From Streptomyces sp. YIM 98790 (GTDB lineage: Bacteria; Actinomycetota; Actinomycetes; Streptomycetales; Streptomycetaceae): a DNA stretch of 43,438 nucleotides. Where the stretch lies: positions 1 to 43,438 of the forward strand of contig NZ_WTLH01000001.1 in NCBI RefSeq assembly GCF_011421595.1. The letters are read 5' to 3'. How positions within the stretch are numbered: position 1 is the stretch's first letter; every line of letters starts with the position of its first letter. The notes below the pieces were generated by a model. That model had not been told where the DNA came from and did no database searches. It worked only from the letters and a program-made list of their open reading frames with translations. The translations under genes were made by a program, and so were the position numbers. Below are positions 7,867-15,908 of the stretch, in pieces.

Positions 7867-9514
7867 CCAGCGTGGTGACGTCCAGGGCGCCCTCGGCGTA
7901 CTGCTTGCGCAGCACCTTCTTGTCGAACTTGCCGACGCTCGTCTTCGGCACGCTGTCGATCAGCGCCCAGCGCTCCGGCACCTGCCAGCGGGCGACCTTG
8001 CCGGCGAGGAATTCGCGCAGTTCCTCGTAGCCGACCCCGGTGGTGCCCTCCTTGAGGACCACGGTGGCCAGCGGGCGCTCGCCCCACTTGTCGTCCGGCA
8101 CCGCCACCACCGCGGCCTCGGCCACCGACGGGTGACCCATGAGCTGATTCTCCAGTTCCACCGAGGAGATCCACTCGCCGCCGGATTTGATCACGTCCTT
8201 GGCGCGGTCGGTGAGGGTCAGATAGCCGTCCGGGGTGATCACCCCGACGTCACCGGTGCGCAGCCAGCCGTCCGGGCTGAACTTGTCCTCCGGGCGCAGC
8301 GGCTCGGCGTCCGGTCCGCCGAAGTAGGAGCCGGCGATCCACGGGCCGCGCACCTCCAGCTCGCCGGCCGACGTGCCGTCCCACGGCTTGACGTCGCCGT
8401 CCGGGCCGATCAGCCGGGCCTCCACCAGGGCGGGGAAGCGGCCCTGGGTGATGCGGTACGGCCAGGCCTCCTCCGGGGAGAGCGTGGCCGGCGGGTGCGC
8501 CACGCTGCCCAGCGGCGAGGTCTCGGTCATGCCCCAGGCCTGTACGACCTTGATGCCGTGGCGCTCCTCGAATGCCTTCATCAGGGCCGGCGGGCAGGCC
8601 GAGCCGCCGATGGTGACGCTCTTCAGGCAGGACACATCACGGGGGTTGGCCTCCAGCTCGGCCAGCAGACCCTGCCAGATGGTGGGGACGGCGGCGGCGT
8701 AGGTGGGCCGCTCGGCCGCGATCATCTCGGCGAGCGGGGCGGGCTGGAGGAAGCGGTCGGGCATCAGCAGGTTGATGCCGGACATGAAGGCGGCGTGCGG
8801 CAGCCCCCAGGCGTTGACGTGGAACATCGGGACCACCGGCAGGCACATGTCCTCGTCGGTGAGGCCCATGGATTCGGCGGTGTTGACCTGGAGGCAGTGC
8901 AGGAAGATCGAGCGGTGGGAGTACACCACGCCCTTGGGGTCGCCGGTGGTGCCGGAGGTGTAGCAGATGGCGGCGGCGGCGCGTTCGTCCAGCTCGGGCC
9001 AGTCGAAGTCGGTGGGGCGGCCGTCGAGCAGGTCCTCGTAGGCGTGCACGGCCGGCTCGGCGCCGTCCAGCAGGGCGGTGTTGCCGGGGCCGACGACCAC
9101 GATGTGGCGGACCGTCTTCAGGCCGGGGAGCAGCGGTGCGAGCAGCGGCAGCAGGGTGCCGTTGACCAGGATGACCTTGTCCTCGGCGTGGTTGATGATC
9201 CAGGCGAGCTGCTCGGGGGGCAGCCGGAGGTTCAGGGTGTGCAGCACCGCGCCCATGCTGGGGATGGCGAAGTACGCCTCCAGGTGCTCGCCGTTGTTCC
9301 ACATCAGGGTGGCGACCCGGTCGCCCTCGGTGACGCCGAGCTGGTCGCGCAGGGCGTGGGCGAGCTGTGCGGTGCGCCGGCCCGTCTCGGCGTAGGTGCG
9401 GCGCTGCGGCTCGGCGCCGGTCCAGGTGACCACCCTGGATCTGGCGTGAATCGTCATGCCGTGCCGCAGGATGCGGCTGACCAGCAGCGGAACGTCCTGC
9501 ATCGTGCTGAGCAC
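7859..9514 (-). CDS. Long-chain fatty acid--CoA ligase (AMP-forming)
   Basis: A 551-residue ANL-superfamily enzyme. All core motifs are present: ATP loop ICYTSGTTGDPKGVVYSHR, GMTETSPLG, GWLRTGDVGVITPDGY, DRAKDVIKSGGEWISS and C-terminal PKTSVGKFDKK with the catalytic Lys. The family activates fatty acids to acyl-AMP and then acyl-CoA for beta-oxidation or lipid synthesis; the N-terminus (LSTMQDVPLLVSRIL) and WISS variant fit medium/long-chain FadD-like ligases. The GTG start at 9514 is chosen because GGGAGG lies 5 bases upstream and the text before it (to 9583) looks non-coding. It is monocistronic, with a terminator beyond its 3' end. The stop codon is embedded in the octamer repeats. Confidence 0.9.
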   Translation of the reverse strand: MLSTMQDVPLLVSRILRHGMTIHARSRVVTWTGAEPQRRTYAETGRRTAQLAHALRDQLGVTEGDRVATLMWNNGEHLEAYFAIPSMGAVLHTLNLRLPPEQLAWIINHAEDKVILVNGTLLPLLAPLLPGLKTVRHIVVVGPGNTALLDGAEPAVHAYEDLLDGRPTDFDWPELDERAAAAICYTSGTTGDPKGVVYSHRSIFLHCLQVNTAESMGLTDEDMCLPVVPMFHVNAWGLPHAAFMSGINLLMPDRFLQPAPLAEMIAAERPTYAAAVPTIWQGLLAELEANPRDVSCLKSVTIGGSACPPALMKAFEERHGIKVVQAWGMTETSPLGSVAHPPATLSPEEAWPYRITQGRFPALVEARLIGPDGDVKPWDGTSAGELEVRGPWIAGSYFGGPDAEPLRPEDKFSPDGWLRTGDVGVITPDGYLTLTDRAKDVIKSGGEWISSVELENQLMGHPSVAEAAVVAVPDDKWGERPLATVVLKEGTTGVGYEELREFLAGKVARWQVPERWALIDSVPKTSVGKFDKKVLRKQYAEGALDVTTLDR

Positions 9515-9699
9515 CGTGTCCTCCCGGGGGTACGAGGGTGGCATTACGCGCGAGTAACGCCGTACGCCCCGGCAGTCTGACACCGACCGGACGGTATGTC
9601 ATGAGGTCGGGCGCATACTCGGGGAGGAAATATGGCACCGACGCCCTTCTGCGCCTCTCCCCGCCCTTCCCTCCGCTGCCCCTCCGCGCCCTTCTTCCG

Positions 9700-10359
9700 T
9701 CAGGCGGCCAGCGACCCTGCTCCGGCTCCGGCAGCCGCCGCCAGCCGCCCGCCCCCGCCCCGCCGCTCCTCGCCCCCGTCCTGCTCCTCGTCGGCCTCCT
9801 CGTCGGCCAGCCGGGCGTCCACCACGGCCGCCAGCGCCGCGTCCTCGCGCAGCTTGGCCAGGGCCCGGGAGACCGCGCTCTTCACCGTGCCGACCGACAC
9901 CCCGAGCAGCTCGGCGGTGCGGGCCTCGCTCAGGTCCTCGTAGTAGCGGAGCACCACCATGGCCCGCTGCCGGGCCGGCAGCCGGCGCACCGCCTGCCAC
10001 ATGGTCTCGCGCACCGCCTGCACCTCGGCCGGGTCCGGCTGGGGCAGCGGCTCGGGCTCGGGCAGCTCCTCCACGGCGTACTCGTCCACCCGGCGCTTGC
10101 GCCACTGCGAGGTCCGGGTGTTGACCAGCGCCCGGCGGACGTAGCCGTCCAGCGCCCGCTGGTCGGCTATCCGCTCCCACTGCACATAGGTCTTGGCAAG
10201 GGCGGTCTGGAGCAGATCCTCGGCATCGCTGGGGTTCGCGGTCAGCGAGCGGGCGGTGCGCATCAGCACCGGTCCGCGGGCCTTCACATAGGAAGTGAAT
10301 GTGAGCGGCGTCACCTGCGCGGCAGTGGCTGCGGTCGAGGTGCTCCCTGGCGTGGTCAT
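9700..10359 (-). CDS. SigE-family ECF RNA polymerase sigma factor
   Basis: A 219-residue sigma factor with region 2 (FTSYVKARGPVLMRTARSL..DAEDLLQTALAKTYVQW..ALDGYVRRALVNTRTSQWRK) and region 4 (LPARQRAMVVLRYYEDLSEARTAELLGVSVGTVKSAVSRAL). These are hallmarks of the SigE-family group of small ECF sigma factors in Streptomyces; it resembles SigQ-type proteins, but I do not assign a symbol. The C-terminus after residue 185 is low-complexity Glu/Gly/Ala. ATG 10359 has only a GGAG one base away, so it may be leaderless or start lower down (GTG 10314). No anti-sigma factor gene is adjacent. The partner and regulon are unknown. Confidence 0.85.
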   Translation of the reverse strand: MTTPGSTSTAATAAQVTPLTFTSYVKARGPVLMRTARSLTANPSDAEDLLQTALAKTYVQWERIADQRALDGYVRRALVNTRTSQWRKRRVDEYAVEELPEPEPLPQPDPAEVQAVRETMWQAVRRLPARQRAMVVLRYYEDLSEARTAELLGVSVGTVKSAVSRALAKLREDAALAAVVDARLADEEADEEQDGGEERRGGGGRLAAAAGAGAGSLAA

Positions 10360-10518
10360 GCTCCATAACTTAGGAGCGGGACCCCCTCCGGCGGATCGGC
10401 CCGAGGTCGCGATGCGTTCTCCGCCCCAGGGAGTAGAGGGGTACCTGGAGACACCTCCTGGAGGTGGAGGGACCCGGCAGGGTACCCGGGGCCGGCCTCA
10501 GGGATTCACCTGATGATC

Positions 10519-10554
10519 GCCCCCGCGGCCGCAGCGCCCACCGGCCGCGGGGGC
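10519..10554. terminator. Hairpin, probable distal terminator
   Basis: Perfect 13-bp stem GCCCCCGCGGCCG / CGGCCGCGGGGGC with a 10-base loop, downstream (minus strand) of the small secreted-protein gene. Confidence 0.6.
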
Positions 10555-10635
10555 GGCCCGGTCCTGCCGGGGGCGGCGGTCACGCGGCGCGAGGACACGA
10601 CGGCCCGGGAACACGACGGCCCGGGAACACGGCGA

Positions 10636-10665
10636 CGCGGCCGCACCGTCCACGGTGCGGCCGCG
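10636..10665. terminator. Hairpin, probable terminator of the small secreted-protein gene
   Basis: Perfect 13-bp stem CGCGGCCGCACCG / CGGTGCGGCCGCG with loop TCCA, about 80 bases after the stop of the gene at 10744 on the minus strand. Confidence 0.7.
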
Positions 10666-10743
10666 CGCCTGACCCAGTGAGCACACCATCCCGTCGTTCC
10701 GGCGTCCCGGGCCCCTACCCCAGGGGGATCCGGGAGCCGGTGG

Positions 10744-11067
10744 TCACCACCACAGGCCTCCGAAGGAAACGTCGACGTTGTCGTTGGACTGGTCGATCGC
10801 GGTCAGGCCGCTGCCGACCACGCCGGCGGTGTTGCTCTGGTTCGAGGCCCCGCCGCCGGTGGCGATCTGCTGGGTGGTGGCGGAGTTGCCGTTGTTGGTG
10901 CCACCGACCCCGCTGCCGATGATGGTGCCGACGGACGCATTCGATCCGTAGCCCGCGAACGACCCGCTGTCGAAGCTGTCCGCGTGAGCCACTCCGCCGA
11001 GCAGCCCCGCCGTCAGCGGCAGGGCGGCGAGCGCGGCGACGACGCGGGCGGTACGGATGATTGCCAT
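10744..11067 (-). CDS. Small secreted Asn/Gly/Ser-rich protein, function unknown
   Basis: A 107-residue protein. ATG 11067 follows a clear GGAGG. Residues 1-31 are a signal peptide (MAIIRTARVVAALAALPLTAGLLGGVAHADS) cleaved near AHA. The mature part is about 75 residues, rich in Gly, Ser, Asn and Thr, with GTNNGNSATTQQ and SNQSNTAGVVGSG stretches and no Cys. It has the look of surface proteins that form beta-rich assemblies, but lacks the chaplin motif and canonical curlin repeats. It ends in Gly-Leu-Trp-Trp, aromatic residues otherwise absent from the low-complexity body. A strong hairpin follows. I do not recognise the family beyond similar short secreted proteins expected in Streptomyces. 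Confidence 0.75.
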   Translation of the reverse strand: MAIIRTARVVAALAALPLTAGLLGGVAHADSFDSGSFAGYGSNASVGTIIGSGVGGTNNGNSATTQQIATGGGASNQSNTAGVVGSGLTAIDQSNDNVDVSFGGLWW

Positions 11068-11245
11068 GTATTCCTCCAGGCTGCAAAGGCATTGGGCCGC
11101 GGGGAGGTTGGCCGGCCACCCCGCGAGAGAACGACGTCGCGGAAGCAGAGTTGCCCGGGAAGACTCCGGTGAACGCCCCCGCGCCGGGCTATTCCCCCGC
11201 ACGAATGACAATCGGCGGATAAACCCCGCGCGCCTCACCCGCCGC

Positions 11246-12112
11246 TCATGCGCCGTCCCCGCACACCTCCAGGCGGTGCGCCAGACCGGGATCGGGCCGG
11301 GGGACGGTGCCGAAGTCGTTGTCGTGCTGCACGGCCAGACGCCGTACCGCGGCGGCGAGTTCGCCGTTCCCGCTCCGCGCCCAGTGGCCCTCGGCGGGCA
11401 CCGCGCCCAGGCCGCTCAGGGTGCGCAGCAGCATCGACTCCACCGTGCTGAAGCCGCTCCGGTACATCGTGCGGGAGGGCTCGTCCCAGGCGTAGAACGC
11501 CCGCAGCGGGTCGCTCGCCGGCTCCTGGCCCGCTGCCGCCCCCGCGCCGGAGCCCCCCGTGCCTCCTCCTCGCTCTTGTCCCCTCCCTTCTCCTCTCCCT
11601 TCTCCTCCGCGCTCTTCCAGCTCGGCCGCCTGCGCCGCCCAGTGCTGGGCGTCACGCAGCTCACCGCGCTGCAGGTGCAGCAGATAGAGGAACAGCGCGG
11701 CCGTGGACCCGCCGGCACCGGCGCAGAACTGCCACCAGAACTGTGCGCCGTCGGTGTTGCCGGCCAGATGCAGCAGGCAGGCGAAGGTCAGCGCGCCGTC
11801 CGGCTCGATCCGCGGCGAGTCCACCAGACCGGCCATGTTGCCCACCGCCCGGGAGTCGCGGATCACGCGCGCGGAGAGCGCCAGCAGGTCGTGCGCCGCC
11901 TGCTCCGGCAGGCTGACCGGCAGGGGGGCCTCCGGGCGGGCCAGGAAGCGCCGGGGGTGGGTGTCCCGGTGCAGCGTCTCCTGCCAGGCCACCTCGGCGA
12001 GCTCGTGTTCGATACGCAGTCGCGAAGCGGCGATCTCCTCGGCGCCCGCCCCGCCGGCCGGGACGGCGGCGTCCGCCAGCAGAGCGTCCAGCCCGTCTTC
12101 CGCCCGCATCAC
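11246..12112 (-). CDS. Conserved-looking hypothetical protein, last gene of the small-peptide/sigma operon
   Basis: A 288-residue soluble protein of unknown function. It starts with GTG 12112 overlapping the upstream stop (GTGA), with ATG 12109 as the alternative, which indicates translational coupling. Helical segments (ALTFACLLHLAGNTDGAQFWW, AALFLYLLHLQRGELRDAQHWA) resemble TPR-like helices. A Glu/Gly/Arg-rich low-complexity insert (EERGGEGRGEGRG..) is encoded by a purine-only tract (minus-strand sense, about 11562-11618). Because it is co-translated with a sigma-like factor, it may modulate that factor, but no anti-sigma motif (zinc finger, transmembrane segment or ATPase) is visible. That role is inference only. 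Confidence 0.7.
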   Translation of the reverse strand: MMRAEDGLDALLADAAVPAGGAGAEEIAASRLRIEHELAEVAWQETLHRDTHPRRFLARPEAPLPVSLPEQAAHDLLALSARVIRDSRAVGNMAGLVDSPRIEPDGALTFACLLHLAGNTDGAQFWWQFCAGAGGSTAALFLYLLHLQRGELRDAQHWAAQAAELEERGGEGRGEGRGQERGGGTGGSGAGAAAGQEPASDPLRAFYAWDEPSRTMYRSGFSTVESMLLRTLSGLGAVPAEGHWARSGNGELAAAVRRLAVQHDNDFGTVPRPDPGLAHRLEVCGDGA

Positions 12113-12759
12113 ACTTCCCCCTCCCTCTCCCGCTCCGTCTCTTCCTCTTCCCGGTCCTCTTCCCGTTCCACGTCCCGTTCCTCGTCCTCCTGCGGCGCGT
12201 GCAGCCCCAGCTCGCGGCCCAGCTTCCGCCGCGCGGCCGTCCGGTGGCTGCGCACCGTCGCCTCGGCCACCCCCAGGATCTGCGCGACCTGCGGGCTCCG
12301 GTGTCCGAGAACGTACTGCAGGACGATCACGTCGAACTGCCGCTCCGGGAGGTCGGCGATGGCCGTGTACAGGCCGATCGCGCTCTCCAGGACGGCGAAG
12401 CGGTCACGGACGTCACTGAGCACCTTGCGGCAGACCTTGCGAAAGGCAGCGGTCTCGGGCATCGCGGGCTGGCGGCCGAGGAATATGAGCACCTCGGCGA
12501 TGCCCGCCTTGAGGATCGCCCAGGCCGCGGCGGCCGGTGCCTCCTCTCGCATCAGCCTGTTCCAGTGCACCGCGAGATGGACGAAGACCCGGTGGACCAG
12601 CTCCTCGGCCTCCTTCCGGTCGCCGAGCTGGAGCTCCGCGTACGCCAGGTACACCGGGTAGAACTGCTGGTGGAAACCCCGCCAGGCGGCGGGAAGCCGT
12701 ACATTCAGTTCGCGCACCGCCCTGTCCGGCTGCCGCCGGTCGTCGTCGCCGGTCCTCAT
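12109..12759 (-). CDS. ECF-like sigma factor / sigma-70 region 4 regulator
   Basis: A 216-residue protein. The N-terminal half (WRGFHQQFYPVYLAYAELQLGDRKEAEELVHRVFVHLAVHWNRL) is a divergent sigma region 2. The C-terminal part (IADLPERQFDVIVLQYVLGHRSPQVAQILGVAEATVRSHRTAARRKL) is a clear sigma region 4 helix-turn-helix. After residue 190 there is an extreme Glu/Arg/Asp tail encoded by a pyrimidine-only plus-strand tract. ATG 12759 has GGGAGG 5 bases upstream and overlaps the stop of the small upstream ORF (ATGA); its stop overlaps the start of the downstream gene. Genes of this kind (weak region 2, strong region 4) are common in Streptomyces with unknown targets. Confidence 0.78.
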   Translation of the reverse strand: MRTGDDDRRQPDRAVRELNVRLPAAWRGFHQQFYPVYLAYAELQLGDRKEAEELVHRVFVHLAVHWNRLMREEAPAAAAWAILKAGIAEVLIFLGRQPAMPETAAFRKVCRKVLSDVRDRFAVLESAIGLYTAIADLPERQFDVIVLQYVLGHRSPQVAQILGVAEATVRSHRTAARRKLGRELGLHAPQEDEERDVEREEDREEEETEREREGEV

Positions 12760-12980
12760 GCACGCCTCCCGTGGTCCTCCAGCACCGGATCGGGACGGTG
12801 GCGGCTGCTGCTGCCGCCGCCACCGCTGCGGTGCGGGTGCCGGCGTTCGGCCAGGGCATCCGCGCCCACCCGGACCCCGACGCCGAGCACCCACCGGACC
12901 AGGGCCCGCGCGTCCGGCGCGAGCACGCGCAGCGCGATGGCGAGGACCAGCACGCTGTTCACGGAATCGTGGCTCAACAC
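12756..12980 (-). CDS. Small hydrophobic peptide leading the sigma operon
   Basis: A 74-residue ORF. GTG 12980 is chosen because GAAGGAG lies 4 bases upstream. Residues 5 to about 35 (VNSVLVLAIALRVLAP..ALVRWVLGVGVRVGA) are hydrophobic enough for one membrane or membrane-associated helix; the rest is a His/Arg/Ser/Gly-rich tail. Its TGA overlaps the ATG of the sigma-like gene (ATGA), so both are translationally coupled. A membrane peptide coupled to a sigma factor suggests an anti-sigma or sensor role, but there is no recognised motif to prove it. Confidence 0.6.
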   Translation of the reverse strand: MLSHDSVNSVLVLAIALRVLAPDARALVRWVLGVGVRVGADALAERRHPHRSGGGGSSSRHRPDPVLEDHGRRA

Positions 12981-13411
12981 TGCGCTCCTTCTATGGGGTC
13001 GGCGCACCAGGAGAGCTCCCTCGCTCTCAGCAATCAGCTAAGCGCGTTGGGTGGTGAATTGTTGAATCCTCTTTCGAGTCCTTCCGGAACCAGTGGTTCC
13101 ACTTCTGTGCATCGGCACAGGAACGGAGCCCGGCCCTCCTTTGGCCCTGCCACCACCCCGTGCGCTGACCTGCACCCCTTGCCCGTCTTTGCAGTGATCC
13201 ACCGCAATCCCGCAAATACCTGTCAGTTCCCGCGAGTTGCACCCCTTGTGACCGACCTCACACCACCACCGGCAGAACGGAGAGTCACCCCCTCCGCGAC
13301 CGCCCCCGCCCCCGGTAGAGGCCCGCCGCCCACAGGGAGACGGCCCGGTCACCGGCCTCCCCGAAGCCTCCCCGCCCAGCCCTTCCCGGCCCCCGTCACC
13401 CACACCACAAC
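12981..13411. other. 430-bp gene-less region upstream of the sigma operon
   Basis: This is the promoter region of the minus-strand operon at 12980 and the trailer beyond the tRNA terminator. It contains the 15-bp perfect dyad listed separately and a direct repeat TGCACCCCTTG at 13171-13181 and 13238-13248. It is less GC-rich than the neighbouring genes. ORFs across it show no plausible start or composition. Confidence 0.5.
13086..13100 (-). promoter_or_regulatory. Perfect dyad with ECF-type -35 element upstream of the sigma operon
   Basis: GGAACCA-G-TGGTTCC is a perfect 15-bp inverted repeat. Read on the minus strand it supplies GGAACC, the classical -35 of ECF promoters, with a CTCGAA-type -10 candidate about 17 bases on. 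It lies about 105 bases before GTG 12980. Autoregulation by the operon's own sigma-like protein is a possibility, not shown. Confidence 0.4.
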
Positions 13412-13449
13412 GACGGCCCCTGACCAGGAAACCCTGGTCAGGGGCCGTC
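13412..13449 (-). terminator. Terminator of tRNA-Ser(UGA)
   Basis: Perfect 17-bp stem (13412-13428 with 13433-13449) and loop AAAC, 6 bases beyond the tRNA 3' end on the minus strand. Confidence 0.85.
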
Positions 13450-13455
13450 TCAGTG

Positions 13456-13542
13456 CGGAGGCTGTGGGATTTGAACCCACGGTCGGGTTGCCCCGACGAC
13501 GGTTTTCAAGACCGTTCCCTTAGGCCGCTCGGGCAAGCCTCC
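13456..13542 (-). tRNA. tRNA-Ser (anticodon UGA)
   Basis: Reverse complement: acceptor GGAGGCT/AGCCTCC, discriminator G, anticodon stem ACGGT/ACCGT with loop CTTGAAA (anticodon TGA), long variable arm, and T arm with GGTTCAAATCC. It is a class II serine tRNA without encoded CCA. Confidence 0.95.
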
Positions 13543-13605
13543 CGGGTGCCGCGCGCGGGGCGGGCGGCACGGGGGACAGCGTAGCGTCTGCGGTCCCGAG
13601 GGAGG

Positions 13606-14916
13606 TCAGTTGCTGTCGCCCACTCGGGAGTCGAGGGTGACGGTGGCGGTGTGCTCCTCGCCGTTGCGGCGGTAGGTGAGCTCCACGGTGTCGCCCGGCT
13701 CGTACGTCCAGATCTCGGAGATCAGGGTGGGGCCGCTGTCGATGAGGCGGTCGCCGAACTTGGTGATGACGTCACCCGGCCGGAGGCCGGCCTTGTCGGC
13801 AGGGCCGTCCTCGACCACCGGCTCGGAGCCCTGGGAGCCCTCGGTGGGGATCTGGGCGCCCGCCGTGCCGGACTCGCGCATGTCGACCGAGACGCCGAGG
13901 ATCGCGTAGACCGGTTCGCCGGTCTCGATGAGGTCCTGGGCGACGCGCAGCGCCTGGTTGATCGGGATGGCGAAGCCCAGGCCGATGCTGCCGGCCGGCT
14001 GGCCCAGGGCGCTGCTGGACTGGATGGCCGAGTTCACGCCGATCACCGCGCCGGAGGAGTCCAGCAGCGGGCCGCCGGAGTTGCCCGGGTTGATGGAGGC
14101 GTCGGTCTGCAGCGCGCTCAGGTACGAGGCCGCGCCGCTGCCGTCGCTGGAGGCGACCGGCCGGTGCTTGGCGCTGACGATGCCGGTGGTGACCGTGCCG
14201 GAGAGCCCGTACGGGGCACCGATGGCCACCGTGGTGTCGCCGACGGCGACGTCGTCGGAGTTGCCCATGGGCAGCGGCTGCAGGTCGCGGTCGCCGGCGT
14301 CGTCCAGGCGGAGGATGGCGACGTCGTACCCCTGGGCGCCGCCGACCAGCTCGGCCTCGTAGGTCTCGCCGTCCGAGAAGGTCACGGCGAGCGTGCCGCC
14401 GCTTTCCGCCGGGGCCACCACGTGGTGGTTGGTCATGATGTGGCCCTCCTCGTCGTAGACGAAGCCGGTGCCGGTGCCGCCCTCGCCGTTGCCCTCGGCG
14501 GTGATGGTGACCACGCTGGGCAGCGCCGCTTCGGCGATGCCGGCCACCGACTCGGGGGGCCGCTCGGTGCGCTCGCCGGTGGCGGTGTTCACCGTGGAGG
14601 ACGGCCCGGAGGTCTCGGAGGCGCTGTCCGCGGTGTCCGCGGCGAGGTAGCCGATGGCGCCGCCCGCGCCGCCCGCCACCAGGGTGAGGGCGGCCACCGC
14701 CGCGATCAGGCCCGTCCTGCGACGGGGCGGCGGAGGCGGCGGCGGGGGTGCCGGATACGTCCAGCTCCCCGTCGGGGCGGGGGGCGGCGGTGGCGAGGAC
14801 GAGGAGGAGGAGGGGGGCGAAGCGGGAGGGGTGGGAAGGGAGGGGGGCGCGTCCGGCCGGGTGGGGACGGGCTCCTCGGGCGGACGGCCGGTGCCGCCGT
14901 CGTTCTCGGTGCTCAC
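13606..14916 (-). CDS. Membrane-anchored HtrA/DegP-type trypsin-like serine protease with PDZ domain
   Basis: A 436-residue protein. Residues 1-67 are a Pro/Ser-rich cytoplasmic segment, 68-92 one transmembrane helix (RRRTGLIAAVAALTLVAGGA). The extracytoplasmic trypsin fold (about 125-310) carries the triad H165 (TNHHVV), D198 (GYDVAIL) and S280 (NPGNSGGPL). A PDZ domain occupies about 320-425 (GLRPGDVITKFGDRLI). In actinobacteria HtrA enzymes of this layout degrade or process misfolded envelope proteins. ATG 14916 is accepted; GAGGAGACCGCGGTG precedes it. Upstream 151 bp separates it from the divergent glycerophosphodiesterase gene. Confidence 0.92.
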   Translation of the reverse strand: MSTENDGGTGRPPEEPVPTRPDAPPSLPTPPASPPSSSSSSPPPPPAPTGSWTYPAPPPPPPPPRRRTGLIAAVAALTLVAGGAGGAIGYLAADTADSASETSGPSSTVNTATGERTERPPESVAGIAEAALPSVVTITAEGNGEGGTGTGFVYDEEGHIMTNHHVVAPAESGGTLAVTFSDGETYEAELVGGAQGYDVAILRLDDAGDRDLQPLPMGNSDDVAVGDTTVAIGAPYGLSGTVTTGIVSAKHRPVASSDGSGAASYLSALQTDASINPGNSGGPLLDSSGAVIGVNSAIQSSSALGQPAGSIGLGFAIPINQALRVAQDLIETGEPVYAILGVSVDMRESGTAGAQIPTEGSQGSEPVVEDGPADKAGLRPGDVITKFGDRLIDSGPTLISEIWTYEPGDTVELTYRRNGEEHTATVTLDSRVGDSN

Positions 14917-15067
14917 CGCGGTCTCCTCGGATGCACGACAGGTGGGGGATGTGGAGGGTCGGGTTTGCTGTTCCGACCCTAAGTAGCTGTGGGAAGTTTC
15001 GCTCGCGGGACGTCAGTACGGCGTAAGTCTGTGCGGGTGGCCGGCCGCCGGGTGGCACGATGAGGCG

Positions 15068-15868
15068 ATGAGCGGTGCACGGGAGCGGGGCGGGCACAGA
15101 ATCGCCGTGGTGGCGCACCGGGGGGCGTCCGAGGACGCGCCCGAGCACACCCTGGCCGCCTACCGCAAGGCAGTGGCGGACGGCGCGGACGCGCTGGAGT
15201 GCGACGTGCGGATGACCGCCGACGGTCATCTGGTCTGTGTCCACGACCGCCGGGTCAACCGTACCTCCAATGGCCGCGGTGCGGTGGCCGCCATGGAGCT
15301 GGCCGAGCTGGCGGAGCTGGATTTCGGGTCGTGGAAGTCGCCGGGTGGCGGGACGGAGAGCCCGGACAGCCTGGACCCGGAGGGTACGGCGGTGCTGACC
15401 CTGGAGCGGCTGCTGCGGCTGGTGGCGGAGGCGGGCCGGCCGGTGGGGCTGGCGATCGAGACCAAGCATCCGACCCGCTGGGCGGGGCAGGTGGAGCGCA
15501 GGCTGCTGGAGCTGCTGCGCAGCCATCCGGTGCCGGGCCCGGTGCGGGTGATGAGTTTCTCGGCGCGCTCCCTTCAGCGGGTGAAGATGCAGGCGCCGGA
15601 GCTGCCGACCGTGTACCTGATGCAGTTCATGCTGCCGCGGAACCGCTCGGGGCGGCTGCCGGCCGGGGCGCGCATCGCCGGGCCGAGTATCCGCATCCTG
15701 CGCCGCGATCCCGGTTATGTGGCGCGGGCACACGCCAGTGGGCACCAGGTGCACGTCTGGACGGTGGACGCGCCGGAGGACGTGGAGCTGTGCGCGGCGC
15801 TCGGCGTGGACGCCGTGATCACCAATCGCCCCCGTTCGGTGCGTGCACTTCTTGACGAGCTGGGCTGA
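15068..15868 (+). CDS. Glycerophosphodiester phosphodiesterase
   Basis: A 266-residue GDPD-family TIM barrel. Metal and catalytic residues are visible: H17-R18 (VAHRGAS), E44 and D46 (ALECDVRMT), H59 (VCVHDRRVNRTSNG), and a later ETKHP motif. The C-terminus has the usual VHVWTVDAPEDVELCAALGVDAVITNRP signature. It hydrolyses glycerophosphodiesters to glycerol-3-phosphate and an alcohol. No signal peptide is present, so it is probably cytoplasmic (UgpQ-like). ATG 15068 follows GATGAGGCG, a modest ribosome binding site. It is divergent from the HtrA gene. Confidence 0.9.
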   Translation: MSGARERGGHRIAVVAHRGASEDAPEHTLAAYRKAVADGADALECDVRMTADGHLVCVHDRRVNRTSNGRGAVAAMELAELAELDFGSWKSPGGGTESPDSLDPEGTAVLTLERLLRLVAEAGRPVGLAIETKHPTRWAGQVERRLLELLRSHPVPGPVRVMSFSARSLQRVKMQAPELPTVYLMQFMLPRNRSGRLPAGARIAGPSIRILRRDPGYVARAHASGHQVHVWTVDAPEDVELCAALGVDAVITNRPRSVRALLDELG

Positions 15869-15908
15869 GGGCGTCCGGGCATCGAGCTCTGAACGACTTG
15901 CTTGGGCA

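Larger units (their letters stand above)
10360..10743. other. Gene-less stretch with two strong hairpins and a short direct repeat
   Basis: This segment lies between the start of the sigma gene and the stop of the secreted-protein gene. It holds the two hairpins listed separately, 2.25 copies of the 16-bp unit ACACGACGGCCCGGGA (10595-10630) and, next to 10359, the presumed sigma-gene promoter. No coding frame with a credible start was found. Confidence 0.6.
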
